DNA of 64,000 bases, taken from NCBI RefSeq assembly GCF_004353925.1, contig NZ_SMOK01000039.1:124001-188000 (forward strand). The letters are read 5' to 3'. Below, one piece after another: positions 42,167-51,168 of this stretch (positions within the stretch are counted from its first letter, which is position 1; the number at the start of each line of letters is the position of its first letter). This DNA is from Pseudomonas sp. H9. GTDB taxonomy: Bacteria > Pseudomonadota > Gammaproteobacteria > Pseudomonadales > Pseudomonadaceae. Made by a program: the position numbers and the translations under genes. The notes below the pieces were generated by a model. That model was not told where the DNA came from and ran no database searches. It was given only the letters and a program-made list of their open reading frames with translations.

Positions 42167-43273
42167 TTAATCGCGCAAGTCGGACTCGTGAATGGGGTTG
42201 GCCCGGCTGGTCGCACGCTGATATTGCGCCGGCCAGGTCGCCTTGTTGCCGCCCAGGTCATCATCGGCATGCAACGGCCAGTAAGGGTCACGCAGTAATT
42301 CACGCGCCAGGAAGATGATATCGGCCTGCGCCGTGCGCAAGATGGTTTCGGCCTGCATCGGGTCAGTGATCATGCCAACCGTTCCGGTCGCTATGCCCGC
42401 TTCTTCGCGTACTTTGGCGGCGAACTGCGTCTGGTAACCCGGCCCGGTCGGAATCTCGGCGTTCACCGAGGTACCACCAGAAGACACATCGATCAGATCC
42501 ACACCCAGTGTTCTCAAGCGCTTGGCCAGCGCTACGGTCTCCTCTGGGTTCCAGCCATCTTCGACCCAATCTGTCGCCGACAGCCGCACAAACACTGGCA
42601 ACTCCTCGGGCCAGACTTCCCGCACTGCCTCAGTGACCTGCAAGGTCAAGCGAATGCGGTTTTCGAAGCTGCTGCCGTACTCATCCCGGCGCTGGTTACT
42701 CAACGGCGACAGGAACTGATGCAGCAAATAGCCATGCGCCGCATGCACTTCAACCACTTTGAAGCCCGCTTTCAACGCACGCTGCGCAGCAGCGACAAAG
42801 GCCTGGATGACCTCATCGATCTGGGCCTTGGTCATTTCCACAGGCGCTGTGTGCTGCGGGTCAAAGGCGATTTTTGAAGGCCCTACCGGCACCCAGCCGC
42901 CCTCGTCGGGCTTGACGCTGCCAGGCTTGCCCAACCAGGGCCGATGGGTGCTGGCCTTGCGTCCGGCATGGGCCAGTTGAATACCAGGGACAGCGCCCTG
43001 GGCAGTAATGAAGCGGGTGATACGTTGCAACGGCGCGATCTGTGCGTCGTTCCACAAACCCAGATCCTGGGCGGTGATCCGCCCCTCGGCGACGACCGCC
43101 GTCGCTTCAGTGAAAATCAGCCCGGCACCGCCTACCGCGCGGCTGCCCAGGTGAACCAGGTGCCAGTCGTTGGCCAAGCCGTCGACACTGGAATATTGGC
43201 ACATGGGTGAAACGGCAATTCGATTGGGCAGGGTCAGGTGGCGCAGGGTGTAAGGCGCAAGCAGCAGGCTCAT
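42167..43273 (-). CDS. Old Yellow Enzyme family flavin oxidoreductase (YqjM-like)
   Basis: FMN-dependent ene-reductase that reduces activated C=C bonds with NAD(P)H. The 368-residue barrel has the YqjM/XenA-class marks: the FMN-tuning Cys in SPMCQYSS, the substrate His pair in HAAHGYLLHQF, and QLAHAGRKAS. It therefore belongs to the thermophilic-like/YqjM subgroup, not the classical OYE1 group. The physiological substrate is unknown. I withhold the name xenA because several paralogues occur in Pseudomonas. Confidence 0.91.
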   Translation of the reverse strand: MSLLLAPYTLRHLTLPNRIAVSPMCQYSSVDGLANDWHLVHLGSRAVGGAGLIFTEATAVVAEGRITAQDLGLWNDAQIAPLQRITRFITAQGAVPGIQLAHAGRKASTHRPWLGKPGSVKPDEGGWVPVGPSKIAFDPQHTAPVEMTKAQIDEVIQAFVAAAQRALKAGFKVVEVHAAHGYLLHQFLSPLSNQRRDEYGSSFENRIRLTLQVTEAVREVWPEELPVFVRLSATDWVEDGWNPEETVALAKRLRTLGVDLIDVSSGGTSVNAEIPTGPGYQTQFAAKVREEAGIATGTVGMITDPMQAETILRTAQADIIFLARELLRDPYWPLHADDDLGGNKATWPAQYQRATSRANPIHESDLRD

Positions 43274-43390
43274 GGGGCACCTCTCAAATCAAGTGGTAAG
43301 GCTCCAGATGGTTGACCGGCCGACCACAGAATCTTCCCCGCAGGTTCATCGACCAATCATTCTGAGCCTAGACCACTTTGCCCCCGGGGT

Positions 43391-45100
43391 TCAGCGCGGC
43401 TCCATATGCGCGATCATCAGTTGTACGCTTTCCTGACCACGGAACTCGTTAACGTCGAGCTTGTACGCCAGCTCGACCCAACGCACGGTCGGGTTGGGCC
43501 ACACTTCCCGATCAACACCGAAGGCAATGCCATCGAGTTTGACCGAGCCACACTCGCTTTTAAGTACCACTTTCAGGTGCCGCTCGCCCACCACTCGTTG
43601 CTCGACCAACTGGAACACCCCATGAAACAAAGGCTCGGGGAAGTGCTGCCCCCAGGGGCCGGCATGGCGCAGGGCACGCGCCAGCTCCAGGTGAAACTCT
43701 TCAACCGCCAGCGTGCCATCAGACAACAGCCGCCCGGTCAGGTCGTCTTCACGCAATTGCCTGCGTACTTCTTCATCGAAGGCCTGGGCAAAGGCCGGGA
43801 AGTTGTCGGCAGGCAGCGACAGGCCAGCGGCCATGGCATGGCCACCGAACTTGCTGATCAGCTGCGGGTGACGTGCCGCTACGGCATCCAGGGCATCACG
43901 GATATGAAAGCCTGGCACCGATCGGGCCGAGCCCTTGAGCATGCCTTCGCCGGCATCGGCAAAAGCAATGGTCGGCCGGTGATAGCGTTCCTTCAGGCGC
44001 GAAGCAAGAATGCCGATCACTCCCTGATGCCAGTCTGGCTCGAACAGGCACAGGCCGAACGGCATCGACTCCACGGGCAGGTCCTTGAGCTGGGCCAGCG
44101 CCTCGCGCTGCATGCCCTGCTCGATGGATTTACGGTCCTGGTTCAACTCATCCAGTTGCCCGGCCATTTCCCGCGCCAGATTCGGGTCGTCACTGAGCAG
44201 ACACTCAATGCCCAGGCTCATGTCGTCCAGGCGCCCGGCGGCATTGAGCCGCGGCCCGAGAATAAAGCCCAGGTCGGTGGAAGTGATCCGCGAATGGTCG
44301 CGGCGGGCTACTTCAAGGATTGCCTTGAGCCCGGGCCGCGCCCGCCCTGCCCTGATCCGCTCAAGGCCCTGATGCACCAGAATGCGGTTGTTGGCGTCCA
44401 ATGGCACCACATCCGCCACGCTGCCCAAGGCCACCAGGTCGAGCAATTCGCCGATGTTGGGTTGTGGTCTGTTGTCGTAGTGCCCGAGGCTGCGTAAACG
44501 CGCACGCAAGGCCATCAACACATAGAAAATCACCCCAACGCCCGCCAGCGCCTTGCTTGGGAAGGCGCACCCCGGCTGGTTGGGGTTGACGATGGCATCA
44601 GCCAACGGCAACTCATGCCCCGGTAAGTGGTGATCAGTCACCAGCACCTTGAGCCCGGCAGCCTTGGCCGCCGCCACACCCTCGACGCTGGAAATGCCGT
44701 TATCGACGGTGATCAACAACTGGGGTTGGCGCTCAAGCGCAACCTGAACAATTTCAGGTGTCAGGCCGTAGCCGTATTCGAAGCGGTTGGGCACCAAGTA
44801 ATCGACATGCGCCGCGCCCAACAGGCGCAAACCCAGCATCCCCACGGTACTGGCGGTGGCGCCATCGGCATCGAAGTCGCCAACGATCAGAATACGCTGG
44901 CGCTCGGCCAGGGCGTCGACCAGCAGGTCAACCGCCGCGTCGATGCCTTTGAGTTCCTGAAAAGGCAGCAACCGCGCCAGGCTTTTATCCAGCTCTGCAG
45001 CACTTTGCACACCACGGGCGGCGTACAGGCGGGTCAGCAGCGGCGGCAGATCGCCGAGCGCGGGCATGATGGCTGGCAGAGGGCGTGGTTCGATGCGCAT
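43391..45100 (-). CDS. recJ: Single-stranded-DNA exonuclease RecJ
   Basis: 5'-to-3' exonuclease acting in recombination and mismatch repair. The 569-residue protein has the DHH-superfamily metal motifs: DFDADG (75-80), the DHH motif in VTDHHLPGHE, and a DHHA1 domain with FGGHAMAAGLSL, followed by an OB fold. I use ATG 45100 (MRIEPRPLP). The frame runs 29 codons further, through part of a REP element, and that part is not credible as protein. Length matches Pseudomonas RecJ. Confidence 0.96.
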   Translation of the reverse strand: MRIEPRPLPAIMPALGDLPPLLTRLYAARGVQSAAELDKSLARLLPFQELKGIDAAVDLLVDALAERQRILIVGDFDADGATASTVGMLGLRLLGAAHVDYLVPNRFEYGYGLTPEIVQVALERQPQLLITVDNGISSVEGVAAAKAAGLKVLVTDHHLPGHELPLADAIVNPNQPGCAFPSKALAGVGVIFYVLMALRARLRSLGHYDNRPQPNIGELLDLVALGSVADVVPLDANNRILVHQGLERIRAGRARPGLKAILEVARRDHSRITSTDLGFILGPRLNAAGRLDDMSLGIECLLSDDPNLAREMAGQLDELNQDRKSIEQGMQREALAQLKDLPVESMPFGLCLFEPDWHQGVIGILASRLKERYHRPTIAFADAGEGMLKGSARSVPGFHIRDALDAVAARHPQLISKFGGHAMAAGLSLPADNFPAFAQAFDEEVRRQLREDDLTGRLLSDGTLAVEEFHLELARALRHAGPWGQHFPEPLFHGVFQLVEQRVVGERHLKVVLKSECGSVKLDGIAFGVDREVWPNPTVRWVELAYKLDVNEFRGQESVQLMIAHMEPR

Positions 45101-45132
45101 GACGGGATCTTCAGAGGTAAGTGGAGTATTTA

Positions 45133-45154
45133 TCGCGGGGCAAGCCCGCTCCCA
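45133..45154. repeat. Single REP element upstream of recJ
   Basis: One copy, ATCGCGGGGCAAGCCCGCTCCC, between yaeQ (ends 45212) and recJ (starts 45100) on the minus strand. A decayed fragment (GCCCCGCGAT) at about 45195 may be the remnant of its partner. Confidence 0.85.
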
Positions 45155-45211
45155 CAGAGGGGCAACTCTGGGGCAGCAATTGGCCATAAAGCCAGCCCCG
45201 CGATAGGCGGA

Positions 45212-45754
45212 TCAGCCGCGCTCGCCGAGCAACCACTGCAGTTGGACTTCGTGCTGACCACGGTCATCGGTCACGAACACCGTGCCTTCGCTGATCATCA
45301 CGTCCCACTTGATCGCACGTGGCATATCAGTGGCGAGGGTTTCCAATACCTCTTGCGGTACCGCGGCGATGTTCAGGTTCTTGAGGTTTTTCACCGCAGG
45401 AATCACCTTGCTTTCCCATACGCGCAGGCTGCCATAGGCCAGCAGGCTGGTGCGCTCGGTGCGGCGCGAACACCAGGTCAGGCGTTCGGCATCCGGTTGG
45501 CCGACTTCAATCCAGTGCAAGATGCGGTCATCCAGGCTTTTTTCCCACAGCGCCGCTTCATCCACATCCGACAGGCCACGCCCAAAACTCAGTTGTTCGT
45601 TGTACCACAGGGCATATGCCAGCAGACGCACGGCCATGCGCTCCTCGGTTTCCGACGGGTGACGGGCGATGGTCTGCTTGACGCTTTCATACACGCCGCG
45701 GTCGAGATCGGTAAGGTTCAGTTCAAATTTGTAGGTGGTGGAAGGCTGGGCCAT
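45212..45754 (-). CDS. yaeQ: YaeQ family protein
   Basis: A 180-residue protein of the YaeQ family, which has a PD-(D/E)XK nuclease-like fold but no proven activity. It starts MAQPSTTYKFELNL and shows the family segments RHPSETEERMAVRLLAYAL and HWIEVGQPDAERL. ATG 45754 gives the family length; the upstream extension of the frame overlaps the divergent CoA-transferase gene and is not coding. Upstream of recJ on the same strand. Confidence 0.93.
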   Translation of the reverse strand: MAQPSTTYKFELNLTDLDRGVYESVKQTIARHPSETEERMAVRLLAYALWYNEQLSFGRGLSDVDEAALWEKSLDDRILHWIEVGQPDAERLTWCSRRTERTSLLAYGSLRVWESKVIPAVKNLKNLNIAAVPQEVLETLATDMPRAIKWDVMISEGTVFVTDDRGQHEVQLQWLLGERG

Positions 45755-45884
45755 GGACGGGCTTCTTGCGGCAAGGAAAGTCGCCCAGTCTAACCGATCC
45801 GCGGGTTCCTTGCGCCGCAGCAGTTTCTGGACTCGCGCAGCTGTGATAAAAACGGGAGCTCTGACCAGCTGCCACGGACGCCTT

Positions 45885-47084
45885 ATGCCTACGCCCAGCA
45901 AACCCCTCGCCGGCCTCAAAGTCATCGAACTCGGCACCTTGATCGCCGGCCCGTTTGCCTCGCGCATTTGCGCCGAGTTCGGTGCCCAGGTGATCAAGGT
46001 CGAATCACCCGATGGCGGCGACCCGCTGCGTAAATGGCGCAAGCTGTATGAAGGCACCTCGCTGTGGTGGTTCGTCCAGGCCCGCAACAAACAATCGCTG
46101 ACCCTCAACCTCAAGCATGCCGAAGGCATTGAGATCCTGAAAAAGCTGTTGAGCGAGGCGGACATCCTCATCGAGAACTTCCGCCCCGGCGTGTTGGAAA
46201 AACTCGGCCTGGGTTGGGAGACCTTGCACGCCCTTAACCCCAAATTGGTCATGGTGCGCCTGTCGGGGTTCGGCCAGACCGGGCCGATGAAAGACCAGCC
46301 TGGTTTTGGCGCAGTCGGCGAGTCTATGGGGGGGCTGCGCTACATTACTGGCTTCGAAGACCGCCCGCCGGTGCGTACCGGCATTTCCATCGGCGACTCC
46401 ATTGCCGCGCTGTGGGGGGTGATCGGCGCTTTGATGGCCCTGCGTCACCGTGAGGTCAATGGCGGTGAAGGCCAGGTGGTCGACGTGGCTTTGTACGAGG
46501 CCATCTTCGCGATGATGGAAAGCATGGTGCCGGAGTTCGATGTGTTCGGCTTCATTCGCGAACGCACCGGCAACATCATGCCGGGTATCACGCCATCGTC
46601 GATTCATACCAGCGCCGATGGCAAGCATGTACAGATCGGTGCCAACGGCGATGCGATCTTCAAGCGTTTCATGCAGGCCATCGACCGTCAGGACCTGGCT
46701 GATGACCCTACGCTGGCCAGCAACGATGGTCGTGACCTGCGCCGCGACGAACTCTACGCGGTCATCGACCGCTGGGCCCGCAGCGTGCCGCTGGACTCAT
46801 TGATGCAAGTACTCAATGACGCCCAGGTACCGGCCAGCCGAATTTTCAGCGCCGAAGACATGTTCAGCGATCCACAGTTCCTGGCCCGCGAGATGTTCCT
46901 GCAGGCCAAGTTACCCGACGGCAAGCCGTTCAAGATGCCGGGGATCGTACCCAAGTTGTCGGAAACTCCAGGATCGAGCGAATGGGTCGGCCCGCAACTG
47001 GGTGCGCACACCGACCAGTTGCTCGCTGAACTAGGTTATGACGCCTCGGCCATCGCCCGCCTGCGTGAGCAGGGCGCCGTTTGA
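45885..47084 (+). CDS. Class III CoA-transferase (CaiB/BaiF family)
   Basis: A 399-residue enzyme that moves CoA between carboxylic acids through an enzyme-bound aspartyl anhydride. The catalytic Asp is D171 in ISIGDSIAAL. Family marks also include LIAGPFASRICAEFGAQVIKVE, trimmed core GPFASR, and the ENFRPGVLEKLGL segment. The acids used are not deducible. Start ATG 45885 (MPTPSKPLAG) was chosen over 45735, which would overlap yaeQ. Divergent from yaeQ. Confidence 0.9.
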   Translation: MPTPSKPLAGLKVIELGTLIAGPFASRICAEFGAQVIKVESPDGGDPLRKWRKLYEGTSLWWFVQARNKQSLTLNLKHAEGIEILKKLLSEADILIENFRPGVLEKLGLGWETLHALNPKLVMVRLSGFGQTGPMKDQPGFGAVGESMGGLRYITGFEDRPPVRTGISIGDSIAALWGVIGALMALRHREVNGGEGQVVDVALYEAIFAMMESMVPEFDVFGFIRERTGNIMPGITPSSIHTSADGKHVQIGANGDAIFKRFMQAIDRQDLADDPTLASNDGRDLRRDELYAVIDRWARSVPLDSLMQVLNDAQVPASRIFSAEDMFSDPQFLAREMFLQAKLPDGKPFKMPGIVPKLSETPGSSEWVGPQLGAHTDQLLAELGYDASAIARLREQGAV

Positions 47085-47131
47085 AGCATCACAGTTAATC
47101 CTGTTACCGGCCCAAGGGTGGAGACTCGTAC

Positions 47132-48019
47132 ATGAGCAAACGCAGGCGCTTGCGCGGTCGCATGCTGTTGTCGCTGCTGAGCTGCACCCTGCTGGGGGCA
47201 AGCTTGCCTGGCGCGGCCTGGGCCAAGGAGCGCATGCTCTGGCTGCTGCGCGACCTGCCGCCCTTGACGGTTTTCGAAGGTTCGAGCAAAGGCCAGGGGG
47301 TGGTCGACCAGTTGTTGCCCATGCTCATCGAACAGATGCCCGAATACGATCACAGCATCATCCGAGTCAATCGCGCCCGCGGTAATCAAATGCTCCAAGA
47401 GCAGCGACTGGCGTGCGACCCTACCTTGCTCTGGACACCTGAACGTGCACGGTATGTGCATTTCTCCCAGCCTAGCCTGGGGGTGCTGAGCAGCGGTCTG
47501 CTGATTCGCCAGCAGGATCAGGCACTGCTCACCCCTTATGTGCGCAACCAGGAAGTGGACCTGCGTGCACTGCTGGCCGGCACGCCACTCAAACTGGGAG
47601 TGGTTGCCGAACGCAGTTATAGCCCGCCGGTGGACGCACTGCTCAAGACCCTGCCTGATCAGACGCTCAGCCGCCACTATGGCAATGATGCGGTAAGCAA
47701 CTTGCTGGAGATGCAGAAACGCCAGCGCTTGCAGCTGTTGCTCGGCTACTGGCCGGAAGCTCGTTACCTGATCCAGCAGCAAGGATGGCAAACCAGCGAT
47801 TACCGGTTTTATCCCATACAAGGCGTAGCCCGCTATCAATTCATCCATGTGGGTTGCGCCGATACGCCACTGGGGCGCGAAGCCATCAGCCACATCGATC
47901 AGCTGCTTAAATCACTGCGCCGCGAAACCTTGCCCAACCTGTACGCACAATGGCTGGACCCGGAACTACGCGAACGTTACCTGCAAGAAAGCCGACAATT
48001 TTTCCCCGATTCGCATTGA
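47132..48019 (+). CDS. Periplasmic solute-binding-like protein
   Basis: A 295-residue exported protein: basic n-region (KRRRLRGR), signal peptide to about residue 31 (ending AWA), then a type II periplasmic-binding fold resembling the polar amino-acid family, of the kind grouped as TIGR02285. No transporter genes are adjacent, so it may sense or bind a ligand rather than feed an importer. GGAG lies 8 bases before the ATG. It follows the CoA-transferase by 47 bases on the same strand. Confidence 0.8.
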   Translation: MSKRRRLRGRMLLSLLSCTLLGASLPGAAWAKERMLWLLRDLPPLTVFEGSSKGQGVVDQLLPMLIEQMPEYDHSIIRVNRARGNQMLQEQRLACDPTLLWTPERARYVHFSQPSLGVLSSGLLIRQQDQALLTPYVRNQEVDLRALLAGTPLKLGVVAERSYSPPVDALLKTLPDQTLSRHYGNDAVSNLLEMQKRQRLQLLLGYWPEARYLIQQQGWQTSDYRFYPIQGVARYQFIHVGCADTPLGREAISHIDQLLKSLRRETLPNLYAQWLDPELRERYLQESRQFFPDSH

Positions 48020-48179
48020 ACAGGCAAAAAGAAACCCCGGACGTTGGGGAGACCGCCCGAGGCTAAATCGAAGTCTGATGGGACTTCCAGTGACCGTTGA
48101 TGGGCATAGGAGCAAAATGCCGATCAACTGTCATTGCATGCTCTGATTACTTGCGGTGGTAAAGGTTCCTTGAAAGCAC
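48020..48179. other. Intergenic region with small hairpins, no gene
   Basis: Between the convergent binding-protein and REC-EAL genes. It contains CCCC-GGACGTT-GGGG (about 48037-48051) and GAAGTC-TGATGG-GACTTC (48070-48087). Neither has a T-run, and there is no REP. I see no open reading frame. It could be a transcript end or a small RNA; nothing decides. Confidence 0.4.
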
Positions 48180-49406
48180 TCAAGCATTGGCCAAGTGCTG
48201 GATCCCAGCTTGCTCACGCGAGGCAATCCAATTCAGCAGCTCGGCCCCAGGCATTGGCCGGGCGATGAAGTAGCCTTGAATGACCGGTTGCCCGAGCGCC
48301 GCGATCGCTTGCAGATCGTCAGCGCTTTCCACCCCTTCGACCACCACATTCAGGCTCATGCGCCGTGCCATGATCAACGCCCCTGCCACCACTGCAGCCT
48401 TACGGGCATCCTGGCTCATGCCACGAACGAATTCGCTGGGCAGTTTCAATTCGCTGAACGGCAACTCCAGCAGACGCTGTACATTGGATTCGCCCATACC
48501 GAAGTCGTCGATGGATAACTGGCACCCGAGAATACGCAGGTGCAACAACCCTTCAAGTTGCTGATCGTTCAAGGCACTGCCTGCGGTTTCGATAATTTCC
48601 AGGGTCAGGGCGCTGGGAGGAACGGCATGACGGTGCAACGCGGCTTTGACCTGCTGGTAAAAGTCATCGTGCAACAGCAATTGCGGAGTAATGTTCACCG
48701 CAACCGGCAGTGCACTTCCAATCTGGTCCTGACACTGCGCGCTAAACGCCAGTGCCTGGTCCAGCACATGCCACGTCAAGGTGGCGATCAGATTGGCGCG
48801 CTCCAGCAGCGGAAAAAACAGTGCGGGCGACAACGTCCCCAGCTGGGGATGCTGCCACCGCACCAGCGCTTCAGCGCCCCTCAGTTGGCCGTCGAGGCAG
48901 ACTTTAGGCTGGTAGTACACCATCCACTGTTCTTTACTCTGCGCCAGCTCTGTTGCGCTCAGGTTCAGCAACTCGGGGGCTGGTCGTGGCTCGGCAGCCT
49001 TGGGCTCACCAGGGTCCTGGTCCAGCTCCAGGTAGCGGCGCAGCAACTGATTCACAAGCAGAGAATTGGCCGGCTTCTGCATCGCCCCCAGCACCTTAAG
49101 GCCCAGGTGCTCAGCCAATGCCGCCACGCTTTCAATCACACACGCTTCAGCACCACTCAAAATGATCAAGGCACGTGCCAAATGGTTTTCGGCCATGTGC
49201 CGGATCAACTCCAGGCCGTCGGCGCCTTCGATCTGCAGGTCGCAAATGGCGATATCGACATGCCCGCGTCGATCGAGCGCCTGGCAAGCCACTTCGACGG
49301 TGTCTGCAGCCAACACATCAAACACGCCATTGGCGTTGAGCATTTGATGCAAGGCCATGAGTTGAAACGGATGGTCCTCCAGAATCAGAACCTTGAGTGA
49401 GCGCAT
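48180..49406 (-). CDS. REC-EAL response regulator, likely c-di-GMP phosphodiesterase
   Basis: A 408-residue protein with an N-terminal receiver (acceptor D56 in AICDLQ, conserved Lys111) and a C-terminal EAL domain from about residue 155. Catalytic features are kept: EAL at 179-181, the Asn in VNITP, EIIET, IDDFGMG (with M where T is common), the Lys in ELKLP, and VVEGVE. Hydrolysis of c-di-GMP to pGpG is therefore expected. The arrangement resembles RocR of P. aeruginosa, but orthology is not claimed. No histidine kinase gene is adjacent. Confidence 0.88.
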   Translation of the reverse strand: MRSLKVLILEDHPFQLMALHQMLNANGVFDVLAADTVEVACQALDRRGHVDIAICDLQIEGADGLELIRHMAENHLARALIILSGAEACVIESVAALAEHLGLKVLGAMQKPANSLLVNQLLRRYLELDQDPGEPKAAEPRPAPELLNLSATELAQSKEQWMVYYQPKVCLDGQLRGAEALVRWQHPQLGTLSPALFFPLLERANLIATLTWHVLDQALAFSAQCQDQIGSALPVAVNITPQLLLHDDFYQQVKAALHRHAVPPSALTLEIIETAGSALNDQQLEGLLHLRILGCQLSIDDFGMGESNVQRLLELPFSELKLPSEFVRGMSQDARKAAVVAGALIMARRMSLNVVVEGVESADDLQAIAALGQPVIQGYFIARPMPGAELLNWIASREQAGIQHLANA

Positions 49407-49524
49407 GTGCTTTACCCCGCAATTGCAGTCTTGTGCGATGGCACAGGCGTCACTCTAGACAAGTGGGGCATTGCCACCTATCGGAAAATTCCCAAAGTTG
49501 CTGGGCGGGGCTTAAAAAACTGCC

Positions 49525-49594
49525 GTACGAGCGGGCTTGCCCCGCGATTCGCGTTGGCTGACAGGTCGCAATCGCGGGGCAAGCCCGCTCCTAC
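49525..49594. repeat. REP palindrome pair 7
   Basis: GTACGAGCGGGCTTGCCCCGCGA (one base changed) and a standard facing copy, in the 248-base gap between the REC-EAL start and the thrC terminator. Confidence 0.92.
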
Positions 49595-49605
49595 AGAGGC
49601 AAAAA

Positions 49606-49634
49606 AAAGCCCGTCAGTTCAAGTGACGGGCTTT
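49606..49634 (-). terminator. Rho-independent terminator of thrC
   Basis: On the minus strand AAAGCCCGTCA, an 8-base loop, TGACGGGCTTT followed by TTTTT: an 11-bp stem plus T-run, 20 bases past the thrC stop. Confidence 0.92.
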
Positions 49635-49654
49635 CTTGTGTGACGATGGCTCAA

Positions 49655-51064
49655 TCAGAGCGGTTTACCGCGGTTGCCATGCTGGCTGACAAAAGCTTGA
49701 ACCGCCTTGAGGTCGTTGGCCAACACTGTGCATTTCTCTTCACGGGAGAACAGATCACTCAGGTGCGCTGGCAGCTCCAGTGCTTTACCAACGCCAGCCT
49801 TCTCCACCGCTTCCGGGAACTTGACCGGGTGCGCGGTACCCAGCACGACCATCGGTGTATCCAGGCTGCGGCGGCACTCACGGGCCGCTTTAACCCCGAT
49901 GGCGGTGTGCGGATCAAGCACTTCGCCGGTTTGGGCAAAGACTTCAGCGATGGTCTCGCAGGTTTGCGCGTCATCGACTGCCAGCGAATCAAACAGCTTG
50001 CGCGCTTCGGTCCAGCGATCTTGATCGACGCTAAACCCGCCGCCCTGTTTGAAGCTGTCCATCAGGTCGGCAATGGCAGCACCGTTGCGACCGTGCAGGT
50101 CGAACAGCAGGCGCTCGAAGTTGGACGACACCATGATGTCCATCGACGGCGACAGGGTCGCGTGCAGGGTTTCCTTGACGTACTGGTTGCCGCTCATGAA
50201 GCGGTGCAGGATGTCGTTGCGGTTGGTGGCGACGATCAGCTGGCTGATCGGCAGGCCCATGTTGCGTGCCAGGTAGCCGGCGAAGATGTCGCCGAAGTTG
50301 CCGGTTGGTACCGAGAACGCGATTGAACGCGCCGGGCCACCCAACTGCAGGGCTGCGTGGAAGTAGTAAACGATCTGGGCCATGATCCGCGCCCAGTTGA
50401 TCGAGTTCACTGCCACCAGGCGAGTGCCTTTGAGGAAGCTCTGGTCAGCGAAGCTGGCCTTGACCATTTCCTGGCAGTCATCGAAGTTGCCTTCGATGGC
50501 GATGTTGTGGATGTTGTTACCGAAGATGGTGGTCATCTGCCGACGCTGAACTTCCGACACACGCTGGTGCGGGTGCAGGATGAAGATGTCGACGTTGTCG
50601 CATCGACGGCAGCCTTCGATGGCCGCCGAACCGGTGTCACCACTGGTTGCGCCGATGATCACTACGCGCTCGCCACGCTTGGCCAGCACGTGATCCAGCA
50701 GACGACCCAGCAGTTGCAGGGCGAAGTCCTTGAACGCCAGGGTCGGACCGTGGAACAGCTCCAGCACCCATTCATTGCTGTTCAGCTGACGCAGCGGCGC
50801 TACGGCAGCGTGAGCGAACTCACCGTAGGTTTCTTCGAGGATTTTCTTGAAATCGGCATCGGCAATGCTGCCGGTGACGAACGGGCGCATCACCCGGAAC
50901 GCCAGCTCGTGGTATGGCAGGCCAGCCCAGGAAGCGATCTCTTCTTGAGTGAAGCGTGGCAGGTTTTCCGGTACATACAGGCCGCCATCACTGGCAAGAC
51001 CTGCAAGCAGGACGTCTTCAAAATTCAGGGCCGGAGCCTGGCCGCGGGTGCTGATGTAGCGCAT
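49655..51064 (-). CDS. thrC: Threonine synthase
   Basis: PLP enzyme making threonine from O-phosphohomoserine. The 469-residue protein is of the long, fold-II thrC type. The PLP lysine is in FKDFALQ, and the phosphate-binding glycine-rich loop in GATSGDTGSAAI. It begins MRYISTRGQ as in the family. Hom lies directly upstream on the same strand, giving the pathway order hom-thrC, with a repeat-rich spacer of about 100 bases. Confidence 0.97.
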   Translation of the reverse strand: MRYISTRGQAPALNFEDVLLAGLASDGGLYVPENLPRFTQEEIASWAGLPYHELAFRVMRPFVTGSIADADFKKILEETYGEFAHAAVAPLRQLNSNEWVLELFHGPTLAFKDFALQLLGRLLDHVLAKRGERVVIIGATSGDTGSAAIEGCRRCDNVDIFILHPHQRVSEVQRRQMTTIFGNNIHNIAIEGNFDDCQEMVKASFADQSFLKGTRLVAVNSINWARIMAQIVYYFHAALQLGGPARSIAFSVPTGNFGDIFAGYLARNMGLPISQLIVATNRNDILHRFMSGNQYVKETLHATLSPSMDIMVSSNFERLLFDLHGRNGAAIADLMDSFKQGGGFSVDQDRWTEARKLFDSLAVDDAQTCETIAEVFAQTGEVLDPHTAIGVKAARECRRSLDTPMVVLGTAHPVKFPEAVEKAGVGKALELPAHLSDLFSREEKCTVLANDLKAVQAFVSQHGNRGKPL

Positions 51065-51087
51065 ATGTACAAACCTTTGGTTTGAGC

Positions 51088-51164
51088 CTCAAGCTTCAAG
51101 CTTCAAGCCGCAAGTTCCCATCATCGGGCGTTACCTTGCAGCTTGCAGCTTCCCGCTTGCAGCT
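51088..51164. repeat. CAAGC-type intergenic inverted repeat, copy 3
   Basis: Left half: three tandem words of the form AAGCTTC / CAAGC (CAAGCTTCAAGCTTCAAGC). Right half: CTTGCAGCTTGCAGC and CGCTTGCAGC, their near complement. It lies between hom and thrC, inside the presumed operon, and resembles the elements at 256-321 and 27012-27103. Confidence 0.65.
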
Positions 51165-51168
51165 AATG

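Noticed and set aside
42167..43273. Naming the Old Yellow Enzyme homologue xenA.
   Set aside because: Class motifs fit the YqjM/XenA subgroup, but Pseudomonas genomes carry several such paralogues and the sequence seems only moderately like the XenA I know.
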